A DNA stretch of 64,000 nt from Amycolatopsis regifaucium (lineage in GTDB: Bacteria > Actinomycetota > Actinomycetes > Mycobacteriales > Pseudonocardiaceae): contig NZ_LQCI01000050.1 in the NCBI RefSeq assembly GCF_001613935.1, positions 186,001 through 250,000 on the forward strand. The letters are read 5' to 3'. The notes under the pieces are model-generated. The model saw only the letters and a program-made list of their open reading frames with translations. It was not told where the DNA came from and searched no databases. The position numbers and the translations under genes are program-made. Below are positions 7,538 through 15,134 of this stretch, piece after piece. The stretch's first letter is position 1, and each line of letters opens with the position of its first letter.

Positions 7538-8860
7538 TCAGGCGAGGCAGTCACCAGGGTCACCTCGGCGAAGGGCCGGGTCCTCCTGGACGAAGGTCCG
7601 GGCGACCCCGGGGCCACTGGAACGCGTCTCGAACCGCACGGTCACCCGCCCGTGCCCGGCACCCTGCACCCAGCCGCTCCCGAACTCGTCGTGCACCACG
7701 TCGTCCCCCGGCCGCCAGCCGGTCGAGGTGACCACCGGGGCGGGCGCCCGCGAGACGGTGGGCGCAGTGGACACATCGGGCACCGGGACCGACAGGGTGA
7801 ACAGCGGATCCTGATGCGGCACCGAAAGCCCGGAAAACGCGACTCCGGCCAGCCGCACGCCACCGAAGTCCGACGGGTCGATCAGCAGTCGCTCCGCCAT
7901 CGCGGCGAGCTGGTCGAATTCGTCGGTCGGCGAAGCCATCGTCTCCGAACGCGTCACCGTGCTGAAGTCGGTGTGCCGCAGTTTCACCACCACCGTCCGC
8001 GCGACCCGTTCGGCGTTGACCAGCCGCTTGTGCGCGTGGACGGCGAGGTCGCGGACCTCCCGCCGCAGGCTCACCAGGTCGATCAGGTCCCGGTCGAAGG
8101 TCGTTTCCGCACTGACCTGCTTGAGTTCCGCGCGGTCGGACACCGGCCTGTCGTCGACGCCGGTGGCGAGGCGCCGCAGATCCCGGCCGACCACACTGCC
8201 CAGCGTGGACACCGCGTCGGCGTCGGACAACGCGGTCAGCTGTCCCAGCGTCCGGACGCCGATCGCCCGCAGTTTTCCTTCCGCCACCGGGCCGATCCCC
8301 CACAGCACCCTGGTCGGCAACGGCGCGAGGAAGTCGCGTTCGGTGCCTTGATCGACGACGAGGAGCCCGTCCGGTTTGGCCAGATCCGACGCGACCTTCG
8401 CGACCTGTTTGCCCGACGCCGCCCCGATCGAAGCCACCAGGCCGATCTCGGCCCGGATGTGCTCCCGCAGCCGGGTGCCGAACTCGCGGACCTGCTCCGA
8501 CGACGCCCCGGACAGGGAAGGCGGTTCCGCGAAGGCCTCGTCGAGCGAGATCCGTTCCAGCACGGGCGCGTACTGGGCGACGAGGTCGAACACCCGCGTG
8601 CTGAGCAGTTCGTAGAGGGCGAACCGCGGCGGCAGGATGACCCCGTTGGGCGGCAGCAGCCGCCGGGCCTGCGACATCGGCATCGCCGATTTGATCCCGT
8701 GCGCACGCGCCTGGTAACTCGCCCCGGCGACCACGCCGCGCGGGCCGGCGCCGCCGACCAGGACGGGGCGGTGCGCCAAGGTCGGCCGGGTCAGCTGTTC
8801 ACAGGAGGCGTAGAACGCGTCCATGTCGAGGTGGATGACCCACCGGTCATGCCCGCCCAT
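7538..8860 (-). CDS. dinB: DNA polymerase IV (Y-family) with Tudor-like C-terminal extension
   Basis: 440 residues. It is a Y-family translesion polymerase acting at damaged or stalled DNA. The palm motifs are DMDAFYASCE at residues 12-21 and ISLDEAF near residue 104. The thumb HhH region is LWGIGPVAEGKL, and the little finger runs to LAGVAFSGL. After about residue 375 comes a ~60-residue domain (WRPGDDVVHDEFGSGWV...GRVTVRFE) like the UvrD/PcrA Tudor-type tail, a feature of actinobacterial DinB proteins. It is the last gene of a five-gene operon, overlapping the regulator gene by 14 bases. Confidence 0.92.
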   Translation of the reverse strand: MGGHDRWVIHLDMDAFYASCEQLTRPTLAHRPVLVGGAGPRGVVAGASYQARAHGIKSAMPMSQARRLLPPNGVILPPRFALYELLSTRVFDLVAQYAPVLERISLDEAFAEPPSLSGASSEQVREFGTRLREHIRAEIGLVASIGAASGKQVAKVASDLAKPDGLLVVDQGTERDFLAPLPTRVLWGIGPVAEGKLRAIGVRTLGQLTALSDADAVSTLGSVVGRDLRRLATGVDDRPVSDRAELKQVSAETTFDRDLIDLVSLRREVRDLAVHAHKRLVNAERVARTVVVKLRHTDFSTVTRSETMASPTDEFDQLAAMAERLLIDPSDFGGVRLAGVAFSGLSVPHQDPLFTLSVPVPDVSTAPTVSRAPAPVVTSTGWRPGDDVVHDEFGSGWVQGAGHGRVTVRFETRSSGPGVARTFVQEDPALRRGDPGDCLA

Positions 8861-9170
8861 CGCCCGGTACCTCGAGAAGACGGTGCAGGGCTTTCGTGTA
8901 CTCCTCGAACGCCGCGCGGCCCCGGGTGGTCAGCTCGACCAGCGTCACCGGGGTGCGATGTTCGAAGGCCTTGGTGATCTCGACGTATCCGGCGTCCTCG
9001 AGTTTGCGCAGATGGGTCGACAGGTTGCCGGGTGTCATGTCCAGCAGTTGCTGCAGGCGCGGGAAAGTGATGCTGTCGCCCGGCCCGAGGCTCGACAGCG
9101 CCACGGTGACCCGCAGCCGCGCCTGCGCGTGGATCACCGGATCGAGCTGGGGCAACCCGTCCTCGCTCAT
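8847..9170 (-). CDS. Winged-helix transcriptional regulator (HTH_34/MarR-like)
   Basis: 107 residues. A compact winged helix: VTVALSSLGPGDSITFPRLQQLL, a recognition region MTPGNLSTHLRKLEDAGYVEI and a wing (KAFEHRTPVTLVELTTRGRAAF). Start ATG at 9170 overlaps the upstream stop as ATGA, so translation is coupled. As the only DNA-binding protein in the operon, it is the natural candidate for the paired 17-bp operators in front of the ABC ATPase gene, which is inference. Confidence 0.8.
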   Translation of the reverse strand: MSEDGLPQLDPVIHAQARLRVTVALSSLGPGDSITFPRLQQLLDMTPGNLSTHLRKLEDAGYVEITKAFEHRTPVTLVELTTRGRAAFEEYTKALHRLLEVPGDGRA

Positions 9171-9796
9171 CGCGATCGCACCAGGAAGACCAGCGACGCC
9201 ACCAGAAACCCGCCGCCGCCCGCGAGGCTCAGCACCAAGAAGTTGTCGGGCCCGCCCGCCAGCACACTCGCCGCGCCGCACGCGATGATCCACACGCCGA
9301 GGCCGTACTGCAGTTTGCTCTGCCACAGCATTCCGCCGGCGAGGTACATCAGTCCGGTCAGGATGAGCGAGGTTCCCGACCACAGCAAGGGGATCAGCTC
9401 GGAATCGAGGCCGAGGCGGATCAGCGCGGTGTTCACCACCGTCAGCCCGCCGAACGCGATCATCCAGCTCCACCCGTACATCGCCCCGACGAGCCGGGAC
9501 GGACCGCGGACACCGCGACCGCTCCGGATGCCGTAGATGGCCGAGTACGCGATGGCCCCGGCGAAGGCCACGACCGCGAGGGCGCCGGCCAGCCACAGCG
9601 GTGTCAGCGAGGTGGGCGGGGCCGAAAGGTAGATGAGCCCGAAACCGAGCAGCCACACCAGACCCCAGACGGCGAGCAGCACGGCGGGATTCGGCCCGAT
9701 CCCACGCCGGGTCTCCTCCGCCTGCTTGGCGATGAGCGCGAGCGACTCCTCGGGCGTCATCGGCCGCGCGTCGTCGTCCCGTTCATGCTCCACCAC
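9167..9796 (-). CDS. Six-helix integral membrane protein of unknown function
   Basis: 209 residues. A charged N-terminus (DDDARPMTPEESLALIAKQAEETRRGIG) is followed by about six hydrophobic segments from residue 38 to the C-terminus. It resembles the conserved membrane protein often encoded beside HTH_34 regulators and ABC-2 exporters. No function can be assigned. It lies 20 bases after the permease gene and is coupled to the regulator gene. Confidence 0.7.
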   Translation of the reverse strand: MVEHERDDDARPMTPEESLALIAKQAEETRRGIGPNPAVLLAVWGLVWLLGFGLIYLSAPPTSLTPLWLAGALAVVAFAGAIAYSAIYGIRSGRGVRGPSRLVGAMYGWSWMIAFGGLTVVNTALIRLGLDSELIPLLWSGTSLILTGLMYLAGGMLWQSKLQYGLGVWIIACGAASVLAGGPDNFLVLSLAGGGGFLVASLVFLVRSR

Positions 9797-9816
9797 TTCG
9801 GAAAACTAACACGGGT

Positions 9817-10548
9817 TCACAATCTCGCCGTGTCGAGCCGGAACCTCGCCATCACCACGAGCGCGGGCACCACCAGCCAGGCGGCGAGCACTCCGGCGGC
9901 GGTCAGCACACCCGAACCGCCGAGCACCGGCGCGCGGCCGATCTCGCCGAGCCAGTACGTCGGCAGGAGATGTCCGGCGGTGTTCATCCAGCCGGGCAGG
10001 ATCTGCAGCGGGATCCACAGCCCGCCGAACATACCGAGCGGCAGCATCAGCGCGCCGGTCACGGCCTGGACGGTGTCGCCCTTGCCGAACAGGCCGATCA
10101 TCAGGCCCAGCACCGCGAACGGCAGGGCGCCGAGCCACAGCGCGCCGAAGATCGTCAGCCACTGGCCGGTTTCGAGCCGGATGCCGCGGATCATCCCGGC
10201 CGCGAAGATCACCAGCAGCACGGGCAGCGCGACGAACAGCCCCGCCGACACCTTCACCAGCAGATAGCCGGGTGCCCGCATCGGCGTCAGCCGCAAGGTG
10301 CGCTGCCAGCCGTCGGTGCGCTCGGTGGCGACGCGCGTGCCGGTGAACAGCGCGGCGGTCATGGCGCCGTACGCGGCCATGTTCACCATGGTCACCGTCG
10401 CGGTCGAGATGCCGGGAGCGATCTCGCGGGCGCCGAAGATCCCGCCGAACAAGAGGAACATCGCCAGCGGCATGCCGATGGTGAACAACGCGAACTGCGG
10501 GCTGCGGACGATGCGCTTGATCTCCAGCGTCAAGTAGTCCAGGTTCAT
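9817..10548 (-). CDS. ABC-2 type transporter permease
   Basis: 243 residues with six predicted membrane helices and the ABC-2 layout: cytoplasmic N-terminus (YLTLEIKRIVRSPQFALF), first helix near residue 22, long middle segment VATERTDGWQRTLRLTPM, and late motif LPLGMFGGLWIPLQILPGWM. It forms an exporter with the ATPase encoded immediately upstream; the genes overlap as ATGA. Substrate is unknown; drug or lipid export is typical of the family. Confidence 0.88.
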   Translation of the reverse strand: MNLDYLTLEIKRIVRSPQFALFTIGMPLAMFLLFGGIFGAREIAPGISTATVTMVNMAAYGAMTAALFTGTRVATERTDGWQRTLRLTPMRAPGYLLVKVSAGLFVALPVLLVIFAAGMIRGIRLETGQWLTIFGALWLGALPFAVLGLMIGLFGKGDTVQAVTGALMLPLGMFGGLWIPLQILPGWMNTAGHLLPTYWLGEIGRAPVLGGSGVLTAAGVLAAWLVVPALVVMARFRLDTARL

Positions 10549-11447
10549 CGCAAGGCCCCCTCGGTTTCATCGGCGGTCAGCGCGACGAAGGCTTCTTCCA
10601 GTCCGACAGCGGTGATTTCGATGTCCGCGGCGAGCGGGAACTCGCGCAGCAGAGCGCGGATGGCGGCGTCGGAATCGGCGCAGCTCAGCTCCGCGTGCCC
10701 GGCCCGCAGGACCGCTCGCGACACTCCGGGCAACGCGGCCAGCACGGTTTCGGTGGCGCCCGGGACGACGGCCCGCAGCGCCCGGCCCGCGACCGCGGCC
10801 CTGACCTGGCCGACCGGCCCGTCCGCGACGATCCGGCCGTGGCGCATGAGCACGACGCGGTCGGCGTAGTCCTCGGCTTCGGCGAGGTAATGCGTCGCGA
10901 AGAGGACCGTGCGGCCCGTCTCGGTGTACTCACGCATGGACGCCCAGAACCGTCGCCGCCCGTCGACGTCCATCGCCGCGGTCGGCTCGTCGAGCACCAG
11001 CAGCTCCGGATCGCCGACCAGTGCCAGCGCGAACCGCACCCGCTGCTGTTCTCCGCCGGAGAGCTTCCCGCACCGGCGATTCGCGTACTCGGTGACACCG
11101 GCGCGGTTGAGCACCTCGCGCACCGGCAGCGAATTCCGGTGCAGGGACGCGAACAGGCCGACGAGCTCGGCGACCGTGGCGTCCCTGAGCAGTGTCCCGT
11201 TCTGCGCCATCGCGCCGACCACGCCGCGGTCCATCGCCTCGGCCGGGCTGCGCCCGGCGACCCGGACCCGGCCCGCGTCGGGCCTGGTCAACCCCAGCAG
11301 CATGTCGATCGTGGTCGACTTGCCCGCACCGTTCGGCCCGAGCAACGCCACCACCTCCCCCGGCGCGGCCCGCACGCTGACGTCGTCGACGGCCAGGACG
11401 TCACCGAAGCGCTTCACCAGCCCTTCGAGGCTGAACGCGTCCACCAT
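10545..11447 (-). CDS. ABC-2 exporter ATP-binding protein
   Basis: 300 residues. Walker A GPNGAGKST, Q-loop MAQNGTLL, signature LSGGEQQR, Walker B LLVLDEPTAAMD and switch His ATHYLAEAE are all present, followed by a ~80-residue C-terminal regulatory domain of the DrrA/CcmA type. ATG at 11447 is chosen because GGGGGAGAG lies just upstream; upstream in-frame codons run through the operator region. First gene of the operon. Confidence 0.92.
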   Translation of the reverse strand: MVDAFSLEGLVKRFGDVLAVDDVSVRAAPGEVVALLGPNGAGKSTTIDMLLGLTRPDAGRVRVAGRSPAEAMDRGVVGAMAQNGTLLRDATVAELVGLFASLHRNSLPVREVLNRAGVTEYANRRCGKLSGGEQQRVRFALALVGDPELLVLDEPTAAMDVDGRRRFWASMREYTETGRTVLFATHYLAEAEDYADRVVLMRHGRIVADGPVGQVRAAVAGRALRAVVPGATETVLAALPGVSRAVLRAGHAELSCADSDAAIRALLREFPLAADIEITAVGLEEAFVALTADETEGALR

Positions 11448-11465
11448 CACTCTCCCCCTTCGAGC

Positions 11466-11507
11466 ACTCTGAAATACAAAGTCGATACGCACTTTGTAAC
11501 ACAAAGT
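11466..11507 (-). promoter_or_regulatory. Two tandem 17-bp palindromic operators
   Basis: ACTCTGAAATACAAAGT (11466-11482) and ACTTTGTAACACAAAGT (11491-11507) match at 14 of 17 positions and are each palindromic (ACTTTG...CAAAGT). Their starts are 25 bp apart. They lie 18-60 bases upstream of the ATPase start, where the operon promoter should be. This is the arrangement of a dimeric winged-helix repressor binding cooperatively. Confidence 0.75.
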
Positions 11508-11527
11508 CCCCTGTCCTGGAAACCCCA

Positions 11528-11588
11528 AAAGTCCGTGAAGGCCTCCTTCCCTACGCTCAAGGTAGGGAAGGAGGCCTTCACGGACTTT
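11528..11588. repeat. 61-bp inverted repeat, family A variant
   Basis: 27-bp perfect arms (11528-11554 and 11562-11588), starting AAAGTCCGTGAAGGCCTCC, enclose the loop GCTCAAG. The element ends four bases before the stop codon of the secreted peptidase gene, so it is positioned as that gene's terminator and upstream of the ABC operon promoter. Confidence 0.88.
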
Positions 11589-11591
11589 CAG

Positions 11592-13154
11592 CTAGGCGGG
11601 CACCCGGGAGAGTGCCGCTTCAGGAGCCGAAGCCGAGACCGGAGCCGGAGGCGGTACCGGAAGCGGCAACGGCGCGCATTCGACGTCGGCCGTCCGCCCT
11701 GGCTTGCGATCGGGCAGCGCACCGGTCGCCAGATAGTCGGCGATCCGGTTGTCGACGCAGGCGTTGCCGCGCGGGGTGATCGCGTGGCTCGTACCGCCCG
11801 GCTCACCGATCAGGCGAGCGCCGGGGAAACGGCTTCGCACCTCGAGGCTGCCTTCGTACGGCGTCGCCGCGTCGAGCGTCTCGCCGATCATCAGCACACT
11901 CGGCACCTTCTTGCCGTCGACCTTGACCGGCTTGCCCGGCTTCGCGGGCCAGTACCGGCAAGGCGCGTTGAACCAGGCGTTCTGCCAGGTGAAGTACGGC
12001 GCCTTCTGATAGGTGCGCCAGTTGTCGAACTTCCACTGCTGCCAGCTCTGCGGCCACTTCACGTCCGTGCACTGGACGGCGAGGTAGACGGCGTACCCGT
12101 TGTCGTCGCCGCGACCGCCGAAGCCTTCGAACAGGCCCTTCATCGTCTGCCAGTCACCCTTGTTGACGAACTTCGCGAGCGCGTCACCGAGCAGCGTCCA
12201 CCGCAGCTGGTAGTACGAAGCCTGTTGGAAGACGTCGAGGAGTTCGTCCGGCCCGATGAACCCGCCCGCCGGGACGGCGGCCACCTTCTTCAGCTGCTCG
12301 TCGAAGACCTGCTTCACCGCGGCCTGTGTCTTGCCGAGGTGGTAGACGTCGTCGTGCCGCGCGACCCAGCCGAACCAGATGTCGAGGTTGACGTCGAAGG
12401 CGACGTCCTGGTTCAAGTTGGCCTGGTACCAGACATTGCGCGGGTCCACAGTGGAATCGAGCACCATCCGGCGGACGTGCTGCGGGAACAGCGTCCCGTA
12501 GACCTGGCCGAGATAGGTGCCGTAGGAGTACCCGTAGAAGTTCAGCCGCTCCGCGCCGAGCGCCTTGCGGATGCTCTCCATGTCCTTGACCGTGTCGGTC
12601 GTCTTGATGTTGTCGAGCAGCGCGCGGCTGTTGTTCTTGGCGCACGCGTCGGCGTAGGACTTCGAACGCTGCAGCCAGGTCTTCTCCAGCCGCGGTGTCG
12701 TCGGCACGTAGTTCGGCCGGTTGTAATCCATGTAGTCGGGAATGCACGAAAGCGCGGGTTTGCTGGAGCCGACGCCGCGCGGGTCGAAGCCGACCCAGTC
12801 GTAGGCGTCGCCCGCGTGGTTCGGCACCCGCGTGCCGCGGGTCGCGAGCAGCAGCCCGGAGCCGCCCGGGCCACCCGGGTTGGTGAGCATGACGCCTTGG
12901 TACTGCGCCTCCGGCGTCTTGTGCTTGACACGGCTGAGCGCGAGCTGGATCTTTTCGCCGCGCGGCCTCGTGTAATCCAGCGGCACGGACAGGTAGCCGC
13001 ATTCGGCGCCGGCGTTGATCAACGCCGGATCGGTACAGGGTCCCCAGGTGATCGTCTCGATGGGCTGCGCTTCTTCCGCGGCGACAGCCGGTGCGGTCAC
13101 CGCGACCGAAGCCAGCGTGGCCATGGCCAGCGCGGTGCTGAGAACACGTCTCAC
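11592..13154 (-). CDS. Secreted alpha/beta hydrolase, tripeptidyl aminopeptidase (SlpD/E) family
   Basis: About 520 residues. GTG at 13154 follows GGAGGGAAAGGGAG and opens a Sec signal peptide (VRRVLSTALAMATLASVAVTA, cleavage near AVAAE). The catalytic triad is visible: Ser in GYSYGTYLG, Asp in GETLDAATP and His in GGTSHAIT. The oxyanion region is NPGGPGGSG, and the C-terminal TAP-like domain has paired Cys. These enzymes remove tripeptides from secreted proteins or peptides outside the cell. A Pro/Ala-rich tail of about 30 residues follows. It is monocistronic. Confidence 0.88.
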   Translation of the reverse strand: MRRVLSTALAMATLASVAVTAPAVAAEEAQPIETITWGPCTDPALINAGAECGYLSVPLDYTRPRGEKIQLALSRVKHKTPEAQYQGVMLTNPGGPGGSGLLLATRGTRVPNHAGDAYDWVGFDPRGVGSSKPALSCIPDYMDYNRPNYVPTTPRLEKTWLQRSKSYADACAKNNSRALLDNIKTTDTVKDMESIRKALGAERLNFYGYSYGTYLGQVYGTLFPQHVRRMVLDSTVDPRNVWYQANLNQDVAFDVNLDIWFGWVARHDDVYHLGKTQAAVKQVFDEQLKKVAAVPAGGFIGPDELLDVFQQASYYQLRWTLLGDALAKFVNKGDWQTMKGLFEGFGGRGDDNGYAVYLAVQCTDVKWPQSWQQWKFDNWRTYQKAPYFTWQNAWFNAPCRYWPAKPGKPVKVDGKKVPSVLMIGETLDAATPYEGSLEVRSRFPGARLIGEPGGTSHAITPRGNACVDNRIADYLATGALPDRKPGRTADVECAPLPLPVPPPAPVSASAPEAALSRVPA

Positions 13155-13286
13155 GGTTTCTCCCTTTCCCTCCAAAGGTGAAGCCCCGAAACCCTATCCA
13201 CGTCCGTGACCTGGGGAACCCTTCCGGCGAAGGTCCCTACCAACGGCGGGTCCCGATCGCGGCAAACCGGGCAACCGGTTAATCGG

Positions 13287-13315
13287 TTGGGAGGCCGCGC
13301 GGTGGCGGCTAGGAT
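13287..13315 (+). promoter_or_regulatory. Promoter TTGGGA-N17-TAGGAT for leader and mgt
   Basis: TTGGGA (13287-13292) and TAGGAT (13310-13315) are spaced exactly 17 bases, a good sigma-70 type match. The expected transcription start is at 13322-13323, the first base of the leader ATG, so the leader peptide would be translated from a leaderless mRNA. Confidence 0.65.
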
Positions 13316-13322
13316 CTCGATC

Positions 13323-13355
13323 ATGACCTACCACATCCGGATGCGCGCCGCCTGA
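13323..13355 (+). CDS. Leader peptide MTYHIRMRAA with macrolide-arrest motif
   Basis: A 10-codon ORF (ATG at 13323, TGA at 13353-13355) lies 88 bases before the macrolide glycosyltransferase gene and immediately after a strong -10 box. Residues 6-8 are Arg-Met-Arg. Arg/Lys-X-Arg/Lys is the motif at which macrolide-bound ribosomes arrest, and in the ErmD leader (MTHSMRLR) the same Arg-X-Arg occupies residues 6-8. Arrest here would let the drug induce its own inactivating enzyme. The sequence is seen directly; the mechanism is inferred. Confidence 0.75.
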   Translation: MTYHIRMRAA

Positions 13356-13440
13356 GACGGCGTGACCGCCGGGCCGTCCGCGATCGGGTGGCCCCTTTCC
13401 TGCGCGCCGTCTGTCATTCCTTCACGGGCACAGACAGGAC
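13355..13440 (+). promoter_or_regulatory. Leader mRNA with competing hairpins before mgt
   Basis: AGACGGCG (13355-13362) can pair with CGCCGTCT (13405-13412). GGCG (13359-13362) can instead pair with CGCC (13367-13370), and GGGCC (13371-13375) with GGCCC (13390-13394). CTGTC (13411-13415) can pair with GACAG (13433-13437), which overlaps the AGGA ribosome binding site of the downstream gene. The first strand overlaps the leader stop codon, so a stalled ribosome would change folding. Which conformation is the off state cannot be settled by eye. Confidence 0.5.
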
Positions 13441-13443
13441 ATC

Positions 13444-14625
13444 ATGCAGAAGCAACACATCGCGATGATCGGCTGCACCGCGCCGAGCCACATCTACCCG
13501 TCGCTGGCCGTCATCCGTGAGCTGGTCGCTCGCGGGCACCGCGTCAGCTACGCCGTAGGCGAGCCACTTACCGGGCTGATCGAACCGACCGGCGCCGAGG
13601 TCGTCCCGCATCCGTCGATCCTCCCGCTCGGCGACCAGACCGCGTGGCCGGAGGATCCCGCCTCGCAGATGCGCGTCTTCCTCGACGAGGGCATCCAGGC
13701 GATGCCGGTGCTGACCGACTTCTACGACGAAAACCGACCGGACCTGCTGCTGTACGACATCGGCGGGCTTCCGGCACCGATCCTGGCCAGGCGCTACGGC
13801 GTCCCCGCGGTACAGCTGTCCCCCACGTACGTCGCGTGGGACGGCTACGAAGAGGACATGGCCGAAATCCTGCGGACGATCCGGACCTCACCGTCCGGAA
13901 AGGACTATTTCGCCACGTTCACCCGGTGGCTGACCGAAAACGGCATCGAGGCCGACGCCTGGGAGTGGATCTCCCATCCGCAGCAGGTGCTCGCGCTGCT
14001 GCCGAAGGCGATGCAGCCCAACGTCGACCGGGTTCCGTCCTCGGTCCGGTTCGTCGGCCCGGCGCTGGACCCGGAACGACTGGCCGACCGAAGCTGGACA
14101 CCGCCCGCGAGCGGCAGGAAAGTCCTGCTGATGTCGCTCGGCACCGCGTTCACCGACCAGATCGACCTGTTCCGCGCCTGCGTGGACGGGTTCCGCGACT
14201 CGGACTGGCACGTGGTCATCTCGATCGGCCAGACCGACCCGGCCGGACTCGGACCGCTGCCCGAGCACATCGAGGTGCATCCGTTCGTCCCGCAACTCGC
14301 GGTGCTGGAGGCCGCGTCGGCGTTCATCACGCACGCCGGCATGGGCGGCAGCACGGAATCACTGTGGTACGGCGTCCCGACCGTCGCGATCCCGCTGGCG
14401 ACCGACGGCTTCGGCAACGCGGCGAAACTGGCGGAACTGGGTGTCGGTGAGGAACTGGCGGCTTCGGACGTGACCGCGTCGACGTTGCGGGCCGCTGTCG
14501 AGCGCGTGGCCGGATCGCCCACGGTGGCCGCGCGTCTCGCCGAGATCCAGGCCGAGACGCGCGGGAACGGCGGCATCGACCGGGCGGCCGATGCCGTGGA
14601 GTCGTTCCTGAGCCAGGCCCGGTAG
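13444..14625 (+). CDS. mgt: Macrolide glycosyltransferase (MGT/OleD family, GT1)
   Basis: 393 residues, the usual size. It transfers a sugar from a UDP donor to the desosamine 2'-hydroxyl of macrolides, inactivating them in the cytosol. N-terminal GCTAPSHIYPSLA holds the catalytic His. The donor-binding C-terminal domain has SLGTAF and the GT1 signature HAGMGGSTESLWYGVP, then PLATDGFGNAAKL where OleD-type enzymes have their donor Asp/Gln. ATG at 13444 follows AGGA. The leader ORF points to drug-induced expression. It ends just before a 48-bp perfect palindrome. Confidence 0.9.
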   Translation: MQKQHIAMIGCTAPSHIYPSLAVIRELVARGHRVSYAVGEPLTGLIEPTGAEVVPHPSILPLGDQTAWPEDPASQMRVFLDEGIQAMPVLTDFYDENRPDLLLYDIGGLPAPILARRYGVPAVQLSPTYVAWDGYEEDMAEILRTIRTSPSGKDYFATFTRWLTENGIEADAWEWISHPQQVLALLPKAMQPNVDRVPSSVRFVGPALDPERLADRSWTPPASGRKVLLMSLGTAFTDQIDLFRACVDGFRDSDWHVVISIGQTDPAGLGPLPEHIEVHPFVPQLAVLEAASAFITHAGMGGSTESLWYGVPTVAIPLATDGFGNAAKLAELGVGEELAASDVTASTLRAAVERVAGSPTVAARLAEIQAETRGNGGIDRAADAVESFLSQAR

Positions 14626-14632
14626 GAGTGCT

Positions 14633-14680
14633 ATGAAAGGTCCTTTCCTTGCGAAATTTCGCAAGGAAAGGACCTTTCAT
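14633..14680. repeat. 48-bp perfect palindrome 3' of mgt
   Basis: Two 24-base halves (14633-14656 and 14657-14680) starting ATGAAAGGTCCTTTCCTTGC are exact reverse complements with no spacer. It starts seven bases after the mgt stop codon. The core (TGAAAGG.CCTTTCCTTGCG) is recognisably related to the family A elements. Confidence 0.9.
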
Positions 14681-14805
14681 GGCGCGGGTGAGTGGTCTCG
14701 GTACTGCAATGAAGGGGCCTTTCATCGCGCGTTTCCCCGGCGTGTCCGTGAAGGCCCCTCCGCTCGAGACTCCGCCGAGGAAACTCGACCTTCACACCTT
14801 TCCCA

Positions 14806-14860
14806 GTACATGATGGCCCCCTTCCTTGCGCCTAGCGCAAGGAAGGGGGCCATCATGTAC
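14806..14860. repeat. 55-bp palindrome, family A copy 2
   Basis: 26-bp perfect arms (14806-14831 and 14835-14860) starting GTACATGATGGCCCCCTTCC flank the triplet CTA. Apart from the loop it is almost identical to copies at 922-978 and 60365-60421, and it shares the left flank TCCCA with the first. Confidence 0.9.
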
Positions 14861-15134
14861 CTCGAGGGTTCGTGCCGGGGCATGGCTCGTTACCGTGGTG
14901 GCTGATCCCCGTCGCCCAGTTCAAAACCACGCCACATTTGGCCTACCCTCTATAGAACGCTCATCAGCACTCACGACCCCTCTCAAAGCCCCGCAGATCA
15001 CCCAAGTCGGGCGCCATGGACTGCACCAGGATCCCTTGTAGACGTTCAAGAGCTGGGTTGAGCCTCGATCGCTCTAAAGCAGTGGCACCGACCAGCGGTT
15101 ACGCGACTTGGAGGCCTGCACTTCCCCCGGTGCG

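Larger units (their letters stand above)
14626..15134. other. Repeat-rich intergenic region between convergent genes
   Basis: About 510 bases without a gene. Besides the 48-bp and 55-bp palindromes it contains decayed pieces of the same kind (ATGAAGGGGCCTTTCAT at 14709-14725, GTGAAGGCCCCTCC near 14749) and CACTCACGACC near 14969, an intergenic word found elsewhere in the window. 14870-15134 shows nothing else recognisable. Confidence 0.65.

Noticed and set aside
7652..8977. Long plus-strand frame opposite dinB
   Set aside because: Antisense to a complete DNA polymerase IV with conserved motifs; no ribosome binding site or domain of its own.
10695..13181. Plus-strand open frame of about 830 codons opposite the ABC operon and the secreted peptidase
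   Set aside because: It crosses two well-supported minus-strand genes, their promoter and a palindrome, and its residues are Arg/Gly/His/Asp-rich with no domain. It is the usual antisense shadow of GC-rich DNA.
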